This document shows positions 38,152-49,160 of a stretch of DNA of 64,000 nucleotides, one piece after another. The translations under genes and the position numbers were made by a program. This DNA is from Phalacrocorax aristotelis (lineage: Eukaryota; Chordata; Aves; Suliformes; Phalacrocoracidae), in contig NC_134283.1 of assembly GCF_949628215.1 (NCBI RefSeq), forward strand, positions 25,460,975 through 25,524,974, in the 5' to 3' direction. The notes beneath the pieces were generated by a model. It saw nothing but the letters and a program-made list of their open reading frames with translations, was not told where the DNA came from and searched no databases. The first letter of the stretch is position 1. Every line of letters begins with the position of its first letter.

Positions 38152-40964
38152 GCGGGCAGGAGACGGCGCCCTTTGCGCTTCAGAGGGCTTCAGGGCTCCA
38201 AGGGGTGCAAATGCCTGGGCAGCTTTTTTGCTGTGGAGCTTATCACGGTGCATGATATAGTCTACTTATATTATGAAAGGCCCTATTCTCCCATTCATTG
38301 CAAAATTCTCAAGAACTTCATATGGGTGGGCCTTAAGTGTACACTTTAGAGCCTTAATCACTTTATATGCCATATGGCATTCCCCAAATCTGATACTGAA
38401 AGGAAAACCCACTCCTAAGTGCTCAATTTACAACCAATACCAAATAATATTTGATTCTTTCTTAACTATCTCACCTGGGAAGTATCTTCTTCATTTTTTT
38501 CTAAGGAAGTACACTATTAAATCTGCTGAAATGAGGAGTAAAAGGGGTTGGATTTAGAAATATTGGATACTGAACTCTGACTTGTCCTTACTCTGAGGGC
38601 AGTGTGGTGTTTTCTGAAAAAAAAGAGGCATAGCAACCCATTTCTCTCTCTCTGCCCAGCTCACAGAATAATGGTTTGCAAAATGGCTGTATGGTAAATT
38701 TACTGTAGGTTTTTACAGTTTACAGTGGTGCCTCCCTGGTTACACGATGCATGGAGGCATTCTCAGCATCCAGATGCTGCAATGACCCATGTCTTTGGAA
38801 GCTAATGTAAGTATAAAGAATCTTCCTCAGCTGCCTGTGCGCTGTTTGGTGTTACTTGTTTCAGATTAGCAAAGGCCTACCTCTTCTTCCAGCATCTAGA
38901 GATGAAAAGGGAACACGCTACTGTCTGGATTAATATTTTAAAAAAATGTTTATTATTAAATTTTGCAAAAATGCAAGCAGGGAAATACAGGCCTGAGAAG
39001 CTTAGTCAGAACAATCCTATTACCCAGAGGAAATTACAGCAGTCTTGCATGTATTAGTGGGCAAAAAAGGAAAACAGAAGATATTTTGTTAAATGAGACT
39101 TGTTTGGGTTGTCTGCTGGAATTGGTTTTTTTTTTTGGTTAGTAAGTAATTGCCAGGCTAAGCTGCAACAATAATATAAGCATGGAAATAAGATAACAAA
39201 TGCTGATGGATAGCTGACATAAATTTAGATGAGTGATCTGGCTGGCTTTATCAGAGCAAGGTGTCCCTGTTAATGGGCAGGAAATGCTTGGAAAAATGAA
39301 TAAGTAAAGTATACTGAGAGAGGCATAAGATCCAAATTAAATGCAATGATGTTTTGGACTTACTTTCCTCTGTGTGTGGCCATCCGTACACTGCAGTTCT
39401 GCTCCATCAGCCTCAGGTGAGGAGGCTGCAAGTCTGAAGAGGGCTGGCAGGGGTCCTCACTTCTGCATCTTGAGTGAAGGCACCTGATTTGACTCTAGTA
39501 GCAAGGATGTGCTAACACAGGCAGCTTGGTTTCTGATGTATATACATGGGGAGGTCTTGGAGAATAGGAATATTGGCTGCTTTTTATTTATATTTTTTAG
39601 ACCCCCATATTCTGTGTCTAAGTTAAACAACCAGGCTTTTAGGCTCCTTCCAAAGTCAGCAGAAACAGGTAAGCTGCCTCGATGGGCAACTATTCTAGTT
39701 GTTCCTGCTTTTGCTCATCCTCCTTGTCTCAGGGCCCCTAACCAGATTAGTGAGGGGAAATTAAATCATTCCCCAGAGCTGGCCAGGTTTTCCTACCCAC
39801 CCCAAATTGCTCTGGCGGGCAACTGAAGCCCTTGTAGGAACAGAGGGAGATGCTAGTAGGAGTCAACATGCCAAACCTGCTACTGTCTGTCACACTCATC
39901 TCCAAACAAACAAACAAACAAAAGTATTTCTAATCTAGGTTAGACCAACCTGTACAGCTTTGCTCCTGCCCATGGCAAAACATGCTCCCCTGCCTTGCCG
40001 TGTGCTGAACTGACTCATTCCATCACTACTTCCAGTAGTTTAAGCAACCTTCCCTCTTCAAAAAGTGCCTGGGCTGATACGTCTCTTTTGTTTTTTTAAT
40101 TTCTGTAAACCTCAGCTGAGGAGCAATTCCCCAGAAGGGCACTCACACAGCCTGTGTTACAATTGCTTTTATGTTGCCAGCACTGCATGGCTGAAAATCT
40201 CCCACGGACACCTGATGCAAACAGGGTGCAGAGCTGGGAGACTTGGTGAGCTCATAAGGCTGATAGTGGGAACAGAGGTATTTTGGGTATAATCAGTGAG
40301 CTCCCTCAGCTACATGTTAGCTCCACAACACCAGGAGAGAGTACCTGGAAAGCTGCTGGGGTCAGGAATGCTGACCACACCTTCTGCCTTATAATGGACC
40401 ATCATTATTCAGCTACCAGAGGCAGTCACTTACTTTCTCCAGGCTGACTTTACTCAAGGGCACAGCTCACTGTGAAGCTGATTGTCTCCTTTTAACAGCC
40501 TGGCGCAAACCCCAAGATTGCTGGGTGACACCCAGCACTACAGCCCCCACTGGCAGTGTCCTCTCCCTGGCTCAGGGCAGTGTGGGCACCCTGCCTGGCT
40601 TGCTCTGCTGCGTTGGTTCAGGGGGTGGAGGGCTCCAAGGACCAATGGGAATGGAACTAGATCTTGAATTTCAAAAGTATTATTTGTTGTTTCATAATTA
40701 TAAAATCTAGGGGGGGAAAGGTATTAAATCTAGGGTTGGAAGGTGTCTGTCTGGTTGAGTGCTACAGAATGGTGCCAGCCAAGGGACCAGGGGTCCCTCC
40801 TTCCCTCAAGTATGTTGGTTAGAGTGTCCCCATCACAAATATGGGTATATTTTTCACGATGAGAACATGCGTATTGGACAGTGTGCACAGGGGGTGCAAA
40901 TACGGGAACAAATATGCCAGGAGCTATACCTTTTGCAACTCCTACTGCCCTGATTCCTGCTCTG
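38152..40964. other. gene-free stretch
   Basis: No supported gene. A CAAA microsatellite of about five units lies at 39903-39923. Sequence at 40475-40960 is moderately GC-rich with overlapping open frames of about 60-75 codons and no recognised content. Confidence 0.55.
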
Positions 40965-41175
40965 AGCAGTGGCCGGGGACCTGGTGAGGCCGAAGGCTAT
41001 GGTGGGTTCAGTCATAAGTGTCACCAGCCCCTCACTGGTGGCGGCTGCCGGTCACCCCAAGCCGCGGAGCAGAGTCGCGGTGGGTCGCTTGTCACAGCCC
41101 AGGCACCAGGGTAAAGCCACCCTGGCGTGTTGGCAGGTGCCCAGGGACTGGTTGGATGAGGCTGAGCCCCTGGCG
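40965..41175. other. small CpG-rich cluster
   Basis: About 210 bases hold around ten CpG dinucleotides (for example around 40972, 40990, 41041-41050, 41062, 41075-41087 and 41125) in GC-rich sequence. It is too short and weak to call a CpG island. It could be a small regulatory element, a degraded insertion or an old exon, but no frame matches a known protein. Confidence 0.4.
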
Positions 41176-41255
41176 GGGGGAATGAGTAGGAGGCTGGTGC
41201 AATTATGCTCCAAAATGGCTTTGGGCAAGATGCCTAACACGAGGTGGGGGGCTTG

Positions 41256-42878
41256 AAAAATTGCTTGAGATGTGCAGCCAGCCCTGGCATGTCTCTTAAA
41301 TGAGAACTATATTTTTTGCTGGGATAATCTATCATACTTGAATCATTCTGAAAGGCTATATCTTTCCCCCAACCATCTTTATCATTTTAATTTAAAAGCT
41401 TTTTAAAATTATCACCCAAATAAATGATAAGTAGTAACAGGGTAAACTGCTCTGAGCTTTCCATTAGCGCAAACAATGCAAAGTGACTGTGTTCTATTTA
41501 CAGAAAATTAATGAATGTAAAAAAGATGAACTGCACATCATTCTAGTGTTCGTAAGTTGTTTTTCATGCAAGGAAGTTTGCAGCTTTATACATTAAATTC
41601 TGGGACAAAAGAAACATCTCTGCAATATTAATAGTTGTAATATATGATTGTATGTGAAGGGAATAGAAAAAACATTTATTTTATTTAATGAAGACTAATG
41701 AAGTTGTTCTGATCTTTCCATTACAGTTTCAACAAGTTTTTCTAATCAAGAAGATCCTACTTTTTGAAAGCTAATTTTTCATTTGAAACTTCTGAAATGC
41801 CAGCAGAACAGTGAAATGCAAAGGCAATATTGTAGGATGTCAGAGCATTTCCAGTTCTAATGGGAAATTGATGCATTTCAGGGGTTTTGTTTTGGTTTTG
41901 ATTAAGACAAAAAAACTCAGGCTATTATAGAAACATTTGGTTTTTTGTCAAGGTGCTTTGAACAATGGTCTGTTGTGGTCTTTTCAAAGACAAACACGGC
42001 AGATACCCTTCAGTGGACTTACCCACAGCTGAATGGAAAAAGGGGGTCTTTTTCCTGGACCTGCTCAGGGCAGGACACTGCACAGTGTTGAGGGGTGGTG
42101 AGAGGGAAAGAGGAAATCACTGAAACCAACTCCTGTGGGGGCACCAAAATAGCATAGCTAGTCTTTGAAAAGTGCCCTCAGCTCTTCAAGACTGGTTACA
42201 AATACTGGAAAACAAATAGGACCAGATTTTTTGGGAGTATTCCCGGTCAGCTTCACAAAAGAGCATGGCTACAGGGACCCACCTGTCTTTGGGATGATGC
42301 AAAGGGAGGGTATGGACCTGGCCAACCATATGCATGGCTGGTAACAGGGGAGAAAGGCACTGACTCTCCCTTCAGTGTTGTGGGCACCTAGACTAGCCTC
42401 TGGGCAGGACAGAGTGCCTAAAGCAGGAGATGGGAAGCTCCTGAATTGCGGAAAAAATTTAAACCTCTATCTCATCTACTTCCTGGGCAAATGAGCTAGC
42501 AACAGAGATGTGGAGGAAGGGCAAAAAGATAGCTCTGCCTTTTTATTGCCTCCTGCAGCTGTGGTCCCGATAGCACTGTGGGAATGCCCAGGGGGTACTT
42601 ATTACTGATGAGGGTCTCTGTCTAGGTGGACCTCCTGCATATCCCCCATCAGCTGCTGGGTTTCAGATCATGTGTTGCAGCGCTGCTTCTAGAAGGAAAA
42701 ACTGTGGAGTAGTTGCACAGAATTTTGTTGTCTTAATTTCAGTCATATATATCTTATGCTGTGTTGGTGCTGCTACATAAATCTGCTGTCTAACACCTTC
42801 TCCTAGCATTAATAGGGTTGTTGAGCTGTCAACATTTTTCACACCTGACAGTTTCTTAGAATGCATCAATTATTTTCC
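41256..42878. other. gene-free AT-rich stretch
   Basis: No gene, transposon end or notable repeat recognised in this 1.6 kb. Confidence 0.55.
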
Positions 42879-42942
42879 TACCTGTGTTCACAGCTTTGTT
42901 GCCATTTGTAAAAAAAAAAAGAAAAGAAAAGAAAGGATTGAT
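42879..42942. repeat. local duplication, copy A
   Basis: This 64-base segment reads TACCTGTGTTCACAGC, TTTGTTGCCATTTGTA, an A-rich part with GAAAA units, then GAAAGGATTGAT. It reappears at 43878-43938 in the same orientation: 31 of 32 bases match before the A-rich part and 12 of 12 after it. Nothing in its flanks suggests a transposon, so it is probably the source copy. Confidence 0.9.
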
Positions 42943-43859
42943 CTTATTTTTGATTTAAACAGAACTGAAGTCTTTTATAGCCTTTATATAAGCACAAACG
43001 TGATAACTACCAAAGCTGATGGTGAAATCTGCACTGGTGAACTGCCATTTTCAGACCAGCAGGTGTGAAGCAGAAGAAGTAGGACAAGAAAGTCATAGTG
43101 AAAATAAGATGAAACAAATCACTACCTGTTAGCGCCAGTTCCAGCTGCATTGATGCACCAAAGCACACGTAAACACCTACAGACACATAGATAAAATGTT
43201 TCTGACCTCTAACATTTCATTGCTATACACTGGGTAAAATTTCCTGGTATCATTTAGCTCGGGCTGAGGAACAACAGGCTTCTCCCATGCCTCCTTTCCT
43301 TCCTTAGCAATTTGGCCTTATTTTTGCCACCTGCCTTGTGCTCCAGGTCCCCCCTCCCTGCTTCAGTTTCTCTTCATTCCCCTGCTCTCACCATTAGACA
43401 TCACCTTTCCTCCAGCTTACTGTTGGAACGATGACCTGGAGGTGGCAGGTTGGTGAGACCTGCATGGCACCTTATCTCTGGTGTTTCTTGACTAGCATGA
43501 TGGCACGCAATGGCAGAAAGGTTCTTGTCATACTCAGGAGCCCTGATGCCACGCTAGCCTTTTTAAAATAATAAAAAAAAAGAGACAAAAAGTCTTTTGT
43601 CCCCGTGTACTTTGTGCTTTCCCTCAGCAGTGTCTCTCACACATTTACTTGGCTGCTTTCTTGTCCTTACACACATAAAATAGAAAGCTGACAATTTTAA
43701 TAAGTATAGATTTTTGTGCCTAATTGAGATTAACATAGACAATTAATGCATTAGCACAGGAGCTGAACCTTGGTGCCTTTCAGGAATTGCTCATCTATTT
43801 GCTGGGTCAGGTTCTTCTTAGTTATTTTAGCACTTGCATATTTGCAGTGCAGTGCAATG
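42943..43859. other. gene-free stretch between the duplication copies
   Basis: About 900 bases without a gene. Holds short A-runs near 43570 and nothing else that I recognise. Confidence 0.55.
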
Positions 43860-43958
43860 TCATGGGATAGACCTACTTACCTGTGTTCACAGTTTTGTTG
43901 CCATTTGTAAAAAAAAAAAAAAAAAAGAAAGGATTGATATTGATCATGGGATAGACCT
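43860..43958. repeat. local duplication, copy B, bracketed by a 15-bp direct repeat
   Basis: The second copy of the 42879-42942 segment lies at 43878-43938. It sits between two exact copies of TCATGGGATAGACCT (43860-43874 and 43944-43958), with 3 and 5 extra bases at the junctions. The A-run has expanded to about 18 and the GAAAA units are lost. The arrangement looks like a templated insertion with a target duplication. L1-type retrotransposition is not expected in birds and the A-run is internal, not terminal, so template switching or break repair is more likely. Confidence 0.85.
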
Positions 43959-44017
43959 GCCCTTCACAGCACGCACAGGGAGATGATTCACAACCCTCCC
44001 ATATGTGTACATGCACG

Positions 44018-44053
44018 CACACGTGCCCATACACCCACACGTGCCCATACACC
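44018..44053. repeat. 18-bp tandem duplication carrying two E-boxes
   Basis: CACACGTGCCCATACACC occurs twice in tandem without a mismatch (44018-44035 and 44036-44053). Each unit contains the palindromic E-box CACGTG, which bHLH factors such as MYC/MAX, USF or CLOCK bind, and the core ACGTG of hypoxia-response elements. Binding is inferred; the surrounding sequence is CA-rich and could be a plain microsatellite-like expansion. Confidence 0.85.
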
Positions 44054-44316
44054 CTGCTGCCCTTTCCTTCTCTGATTGACTTGCTTTGCTGTGCTCTTTG
44101 GTGTTAGCCAAAACCGTGGGCATCACCATCCTTGTGTGCTTAGGAAACCGTATGACCCAGCAACCTGCCCCTAAGGAGCGCCTGGCTCCTCCTCATGCCT
44201 GTGTAGGTGGCTCAAGACACTGTCGCCCTCTGGGTAAAATGGAGCAGTAAAATGACTCCAGAAGAGGTAGACATTACATTAAATTTGTAGTGGCTGCAAC
44301 CACCAGTGACTGTTGG

Positions 44317-44345
44317 GTTGGTGATCTTGAGCAAGTCACCTTTGC
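44317..44345 (+). mobile_element. MIR-like SINE scrap
   Basis: GTGATCTTGAGCAAGTCACC closely follows the best conserved MIR core (GTGACCTTGGGCAAGTCACT). About 20 bases are convincing; the flanks are not. The strand is plus relative to the MIR consensus. Confidence 0.45.
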
Positions 44346-45700
44346 CCATGCCACTGCCACCCCCAGAATAGCAGCATGGTTTCTGGAACCCCTGCCCTGC
44401 TTCCCATGAACTCTTTAAGGAGCAGAGGTCTTTTTTCTTAGGGTTTTTTTGTACTTTTATGCTTGTCACGTGTGGTGGGGAACTGACAGTGTTCTTATGC
44501 ACCAGCCACCAGTGGCTCAGGGGTGTGGTGGGACCAGGGGAAGCGGAGAAGGGAGGGCAGACTGCTCAGCCTGTGGCCCCAGGTGACCTCTTGCCTGAAC
44601 CCCAAACCCCACTCCCCGACAGTATCTGTTTTGCCTTGCCAGATGCTTCCAGCAGAGACCCAGCCCCATGGGAGCACCAAGATTTGCCTGCAAATGACAG
44701 CCAGAGGTTGCTGGATGCTGCTCACCTTGCTGTGCCGGCCAAGCTCGGTGCTGGAGAAGGTAAATCTGGAAGGGGCCGTAACCCATAAAACCTAAAGCCC
44801 CACTGTATTTTGCAAGAGGTATCTCTCTCGCTCCAGCTACCCTCCCCCTTGTCCTCCTTCCTTGCCCCCTCTCAGTTTTGGGGTGTAGAGGTCTCTGTCT
44901 GCTCTTCCCATCACAATTTATTAAAAAAAACCTCAACCCAATCATCTTCGCAGTGGAAGCAATTCAAGGCATGGCAGAAACCGTCGGGAGCAGGATCTGG
45001 CACCCAGGAGAGCGGGGCCCATCTGCAGCTCCCGCCAGCGCGGCTGCTCCCCAGGAGCTCGGCACACAGCCGGGGCTCTGGGTGCAGAGCAGCAAGGAGC
45101 AGGAGAGGGGAAAAAAAACCACACCCAGGGAAATTATTTACATGACTTTGATTTCTGCACAAATCTTGCCCTAAAAAGGGCACAGCTGTCACTCCGTTTG
45201 TCAACATCAGCAAGTAATTATGTAAAGAAAAACATCATTGTACTTTTGACTTTGGTGCTTGTCATATCGGTCACAGACCAATAGATGGACCACTTGGATT
45301 ACGTGAAGTAATGGCATGGTGTGACTGCGCAAAGCTGGAAGGGCTCCTCTGGCTTCAGCTAAGCTTGTTATTTTTTTCCCTAATAATAGACTGAGAATTG
45401 AGAAAGAGAGAGAAAATTAGCAGTAGAAAAAGCAGGTCTCCTTTTTGTTGAATAGACAGTTTAATTTATTCCTGAGCACAATGTACCTGAAGAATGATAA
45501 GAAACAACTTTGATATTCTGCTAAATAAATAAAAAAGAGGTTACATAACCTAATTTTTTTCTGGGTCTTACAGCAGTTTCTGTTTTATCAGCTTTCGTTT
45601 AACTGGAGCAAAATTAATAATTCGAGACAAGTAGGGCTACCTAGAATACTATGAGATTTCTTAAAAAGAAAAAAGAAAGTATCCGTAAGCTAATTATTTT
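44346..45700. other. gene-free stretch with GC-rich patches
   Basis: Open frames on both strands overlap at 44459-45213 (up to 142 codons, minus) in GC-rich sequence and match no family I know. The remainder is AT-rich with short A-runs. Confidence 0.5.
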
Positions 45701-45708
45701 GTGTGCAG

Positions 45709-45760
45709 GTTGCTGCGTGGCAATTTGGGAGGGCTGACCTCCAGGAGAAGCTGGTACTGG
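45709..45760 (+). other. possible short exon (splice-site pair)
   Basis: TTATTTTGTGTGCAG precedes 45709 like a 3' splice site, and GTGAGTGG follows 45760 like a good 5' splice site. The 52 bases between are open in one frame (starting VAAWQFG). No flanking exon, no recognised domain and no promoter support it, and such pairs arise by chance. Confidence 0.12.
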
Positions 45761-46452
45761 GTGAGTGGCGCTGAAGGCTGGGTCCCCGCGTGCCCACACC
45801 AGAGCTCGCCAGCGGAGCTCGTGGCTCCACACGCGGGACCTCGTGCTGGCACTGGGACTAGTTGGGGTGCTTGGGCTTGGCATGTGGCTGCCCATGTCTT
45901 GGAGGTGGGGGAACCAGGGGAGGAGAAATGTCCACATGTGCCTCTGCCGTGCTGAGTGAAAGCTCAGTGCTCCCAAGCATTGCAACCACCCCCAAGATTT
46001 CAGAGGCAGCTGGTTAAAGCAAATTAAAATGGTTTACTCTATGTGCAAGTACAACAAACTAATTTCCTCCCATTCCCCATCTCCTTCCCTAAGAACAAAA
46101 ACTAAGGAGAAAAGAAAGCAAAAGACGAAATAAACTTTTTTTTTCCTAAATTTCCAGGTTTTGATTCTGCTTGATTTAGAAATGAACCAATAGTACAACT
46201 GCAATAAGAGGAGATGATGACAGCCACACGCCTCCCTTCCCCATAGTGCCTGACGTTCATGTGCAGGAACATGGAGCCCATCAGTCTGTCACCACCTGAA
46301 GGTGGCTTCAGGCATGGCTTTAGCCTTTGGGCGTGTTTTAAACTCGGTCTGGAAGGAATAGTGGATACGAGAGTTAAGATTTAAAATTCCCCACTAAAAA
46401 AAGCAGTGATGGGTAATTTTATTAATTTTTGATTTCCTGTTGCGTTGCAAAT
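45761..46452. other. gene-free stretch
   Basis: GC-rich sequence to about 45960, then AT-rich; no supported gene or repeat. Confidence 0.5.
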
Positions 46453-46470
46453 GGGGGGGTGGGGGTGGGG
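46453..46470 (+). other. G-quadruplex motif
   Basis: G7, T, G5, T and G4 follow each other directly (46453-46470), then TGTGG. Three long G-runs give more than four GGG tracts when G7 is split, so an intramolecular quadruplex with one-base loops is possible on the plus strand. No associated promoter is visible. Confidence 0.6.
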
Positions 46471-46475
46471 TGTGG

Positions 46476-47487
46476 AGTTGAGGAGGCTCCTTTGCAGCAC
46501 TTTTCCTTTTGATAAGTACCACTCACATTAAACCGGAGAGGAAGGTGTCAGTGCCTGCTTGACTAGTTGGTGAGGGCGAGGTGGGGAATCTCATTAGAGC
46601 AGAAAAGCTGCTGCGGGTTGTACTGCAGCAACATCTTTTTGACTAGATGTTTCTGAGAGGCTTAAACTGCCTCAGTGAAAGGGGGAAGGTGCCACCCTCT
46701 TCGAGTGAGGGGTGGTTCAGCTGTCACGAATGCAGCATGTCCTGATTTTCTGCCCTTGGGCTGAGCTTAAAGGCTTCTGTTAATGAGAAGACATGATGCC
46801 AGGAGTGCCTGGGAGCTGGCTCGTCCTCCTCCCAACAGTGATGCCCGTCTGCCAGCCGCTGGTCCCAGGGCATAAATAACTCTCACAACGGTCTGACACC
46901 AAACTAAGCCTCTTACTTTACATTTGTTGTAACCCTGCTGCTGGAAGTAAACTTGTATATGCAAATTATACATCAGTAAACAGTGACAAATGTGGCCTAA
47001 TTCCTCAGGCGTTAGGCATTTACAGTGGCATCTTTTGTACTTTGGAAACACCAAATGGGGACAGAAAAAGTATATTAGCTAGTCATAGGGGTTATTTCAC
47101 TTGGACTTATCTTTTTTTTTTTCACAAAAGGAAGAAAATCCCTGGTTGTGCAGCATGTTGAGACGCTAGCTGTAAAGAGGCAATGGGTGTTTTTGGCTTG
47201 CTTCCTGCAGTGTTTACTGCTTTCACGCCACTCAGATAATGATAGAACTTGCATGTGCATGGTTCAGCAAGTCATTATATAGTTCTGTCTGCAGCCCACA
47301 GTGTGCCAGTCTCACTGCTTGTCCAAGAGTGCCGAGTGACATACAGACGGGGCATACAGGCAGACATTTGCTGAGCACTCCCGCTGTCAGGCCAAGAGCA
47401 CCTCTAGCCCGAAACAGGCCTGAGAGGTCGATTGAAACAGGCTGGGGGCAGCTTCATGTCAGAACCACTCTGCAATACAACCATTGC
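46476..47487. other. gene-free stretch
   Basis: No gene recognised. A T-run lies near 47111-47121. Confidence 0.55.
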
Positions 47488-47517
47488 CAGTGAAGGTACA
47501 GTTACCTTCACTGTACC
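47488..47517. repeat. perfect 11-bp-stem hairpin with an alternative fold
   Basis: CAGTGAAGGTA (47488-47498) and its exact complement TACCTTCACTG (47503-47513) form an 11-bp stem around a CAGT loop. The overlapping pair GGTACAGT (47495-47502) and ACTGTACC (47510-47517) gives an 8-bp stem with a 7-base loop that cannot form at the same time. About 0.015 perfect 11-bp stems with a 4-base loop are expected by chance in 64 kb. It is too short for a microRNA precursor. Confidence 0.75.
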
Positions 47518-48600
47518 GAGAGGATTTCCACCGTAAAGAAAGTAATGCAGGAGCATAGCGGCCTGCAGAAGTATTCTGCACTAGATGTAGAAATATATCT
47601 ATATTTTGGGCATGGTATAGAAATATATTGCAGATGGGATTTACTTAAAAGTACATTTTTATTTTTCTGTCTGCTTGTAATAAACCTAATGAAAAGCTAA
47701 GCAGAGTGTTTTCCTCTTCAATTAAAATATTGCAATTAGTGGCAACATCTACATTTCACTATTTGTTGTTTGTAGTATGTGCAGTGCCATAAAATACACT
47801 TTCTCAACATTATAAACTGGTGTACAAACCCCCCTGCAACTAACTAATTAAACAACATGAAAATGCTAATCTAATTTGGAGTACGAGAACTCAATATAAT
47901 TTATTGCCTTTAAAGTGTTTCTCTTATTCCGTTACACAGCCCCTGGGAAACTGTGCTGTGTGTCCTTGCATCGTGTATGAGGTCTGTAAAATACAGGCTG
48001 ACATTTCACTTGAACTCAATATTGGGATGCTAGAATTGAAGACGCACCCCTTGGATGGTCCTTGAGTCAAAAAGATTTGAGTAAAACAAGACTTCAGGGG
48101 ATCACAGTCACTGCCCTGAGTGGCCCAGGGAACAGACTTCATCTCTGCACTTCATGGTACATGGTGAGGACAGTGGCTAAAGAAGCAATTACTCTCTGGC
48201 ATAAAATACTGTTTTCCCACAGTTTTCCATCCCCAGAAGTTACCAAATGCAGAACACAGTGGGAGTCCTCTCTGCAAGGACAAAAGGATTGCTTACAGCA
48301 TACAGCTGTATTCACCTTTCTTTTGAGCTGGTGTTGCATTCAGTCCTGCCTGCCTCATCTCCCACCTCAGCCAATGCCTTAAACAGCCATCTCCACCTCC
48401 ATCTGTCCTGGTATTAAACCCTGGTGGTGGTTGCTCCTGCCTGGGAGGTGCAGTGCTTCCAGAAGACCTTTACGCCTATGCCTCAAGGTGCATGGGCAGC
48501 GAGGTGGAGAGACATGGGAGCCAGAGTAGCTGCTCTTCCTCGGTGCCTGGTAGAAGCTTGACCCATCCGCAGTGTGACTCACCCTCAGGAGACTGATTAA
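47518..48600. other. gene-free stretch
   Basis: No gene or recognised repeat; 47580-47910 is AT-rich and non-repetitive and could be conserved non-coding DNA, which cannot be tested here. Confidence 0.5.
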
Positions 48601-48624
48601 GCAGAGGAATACCTCTGTGTGGGT

Positions 48625-48664
48625 TATAAATAGCCTAAAGCGCACATAGCCCATTTCAAATAAA
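48625..48664 (+). promoter_or_regulatory. TATA box and nearby poly-A signal
   Basis: TATAAATAG at 48625-48633 is a near-ideal TATA box, and AATAAA follows at 48659-48664. A TATA box and a poly-A signal this close together are usual for compact LTRs, but I could not identify LTR ends or a target duplication around them. In AT-rich DNA both motifs may occur by chance. Confidence 0.25.
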
Positions 48665-48884
48665 AGTCAAAGGATGACCTTGATTGTCGTCATTGGCAGC
48701 TTAAATCAGCGTGTGTGCCTTTGCCCAGAGAGGAATCAGACAGGAGTGTATGTAAGAGCAGGAATAGCTGCGAGGAGAAACTCCTTCTCTGGGGATTTTC
48801 ACCGGGGACTCTCCTCCACCGCTGTGTTACCTGACTGCAACTCCAGCGCGCAATCTGATGCCTGATTCAGGTCATGGTTTAGGA

Positions 48885-48966
48885 GACACTGTGGTGTTGG
48901 GTTGACGGTTGGACTTGATGATCGTAGAGGCCTTTTCCAACCTTAATGATTCTATGATGATTCTAT
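48885..48966 (+). mobile_element. CR1 LINE, 5'-truncated 3' end
   Basis: GGTGTTGGGTTGACGGTTGG, ACTTGATGATCGTAGAGGCC, TTTTCCAACCTTAATGATTC and a terminal TATGATGATTCTAT are the end of a CR1 3' UTR in plus orientation. The GGTTGGACTTGATGATC block differs from the other two CR1 tails in this window, so it belongs to another subfamily. The left boundary is approximate. Confidence 0.9.
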
Positions 48967-49148
48967 CTGTAACTCTGGATGGAAATGCAATGTCAGCATG
49001 TTAGCAGACACACTGTGAGTAAGCTTGCAGGCAGGACCCTCCAGACCACATATGCTTAATTTCAGGTGATGGATTTATCTGGCGTGCAAGGGAGTAGCCT
49101 TTTTCACCACTGCAGCCAACTTTATCAGGGATCATGAATTGATGTGAG

Positions 49149-49160
49149 CCACTAGATGGC
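49149..49160 (+). promoter_or_regulatory. CTCF-type binding motif
   Basis: CCACTAGATGGC fits the vertebrate CTCF core CCASYAGRKGGC at all 12 positions. With equal base use about 0.12 exact matches are expected in 64 kb on both strands. CTCF sets chromatin loops in a motif-orientation-dependent way. The site lies about 180 bases after a CR1 tail. Occupancy cannot be known from sequence. Confidence 0.5.
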
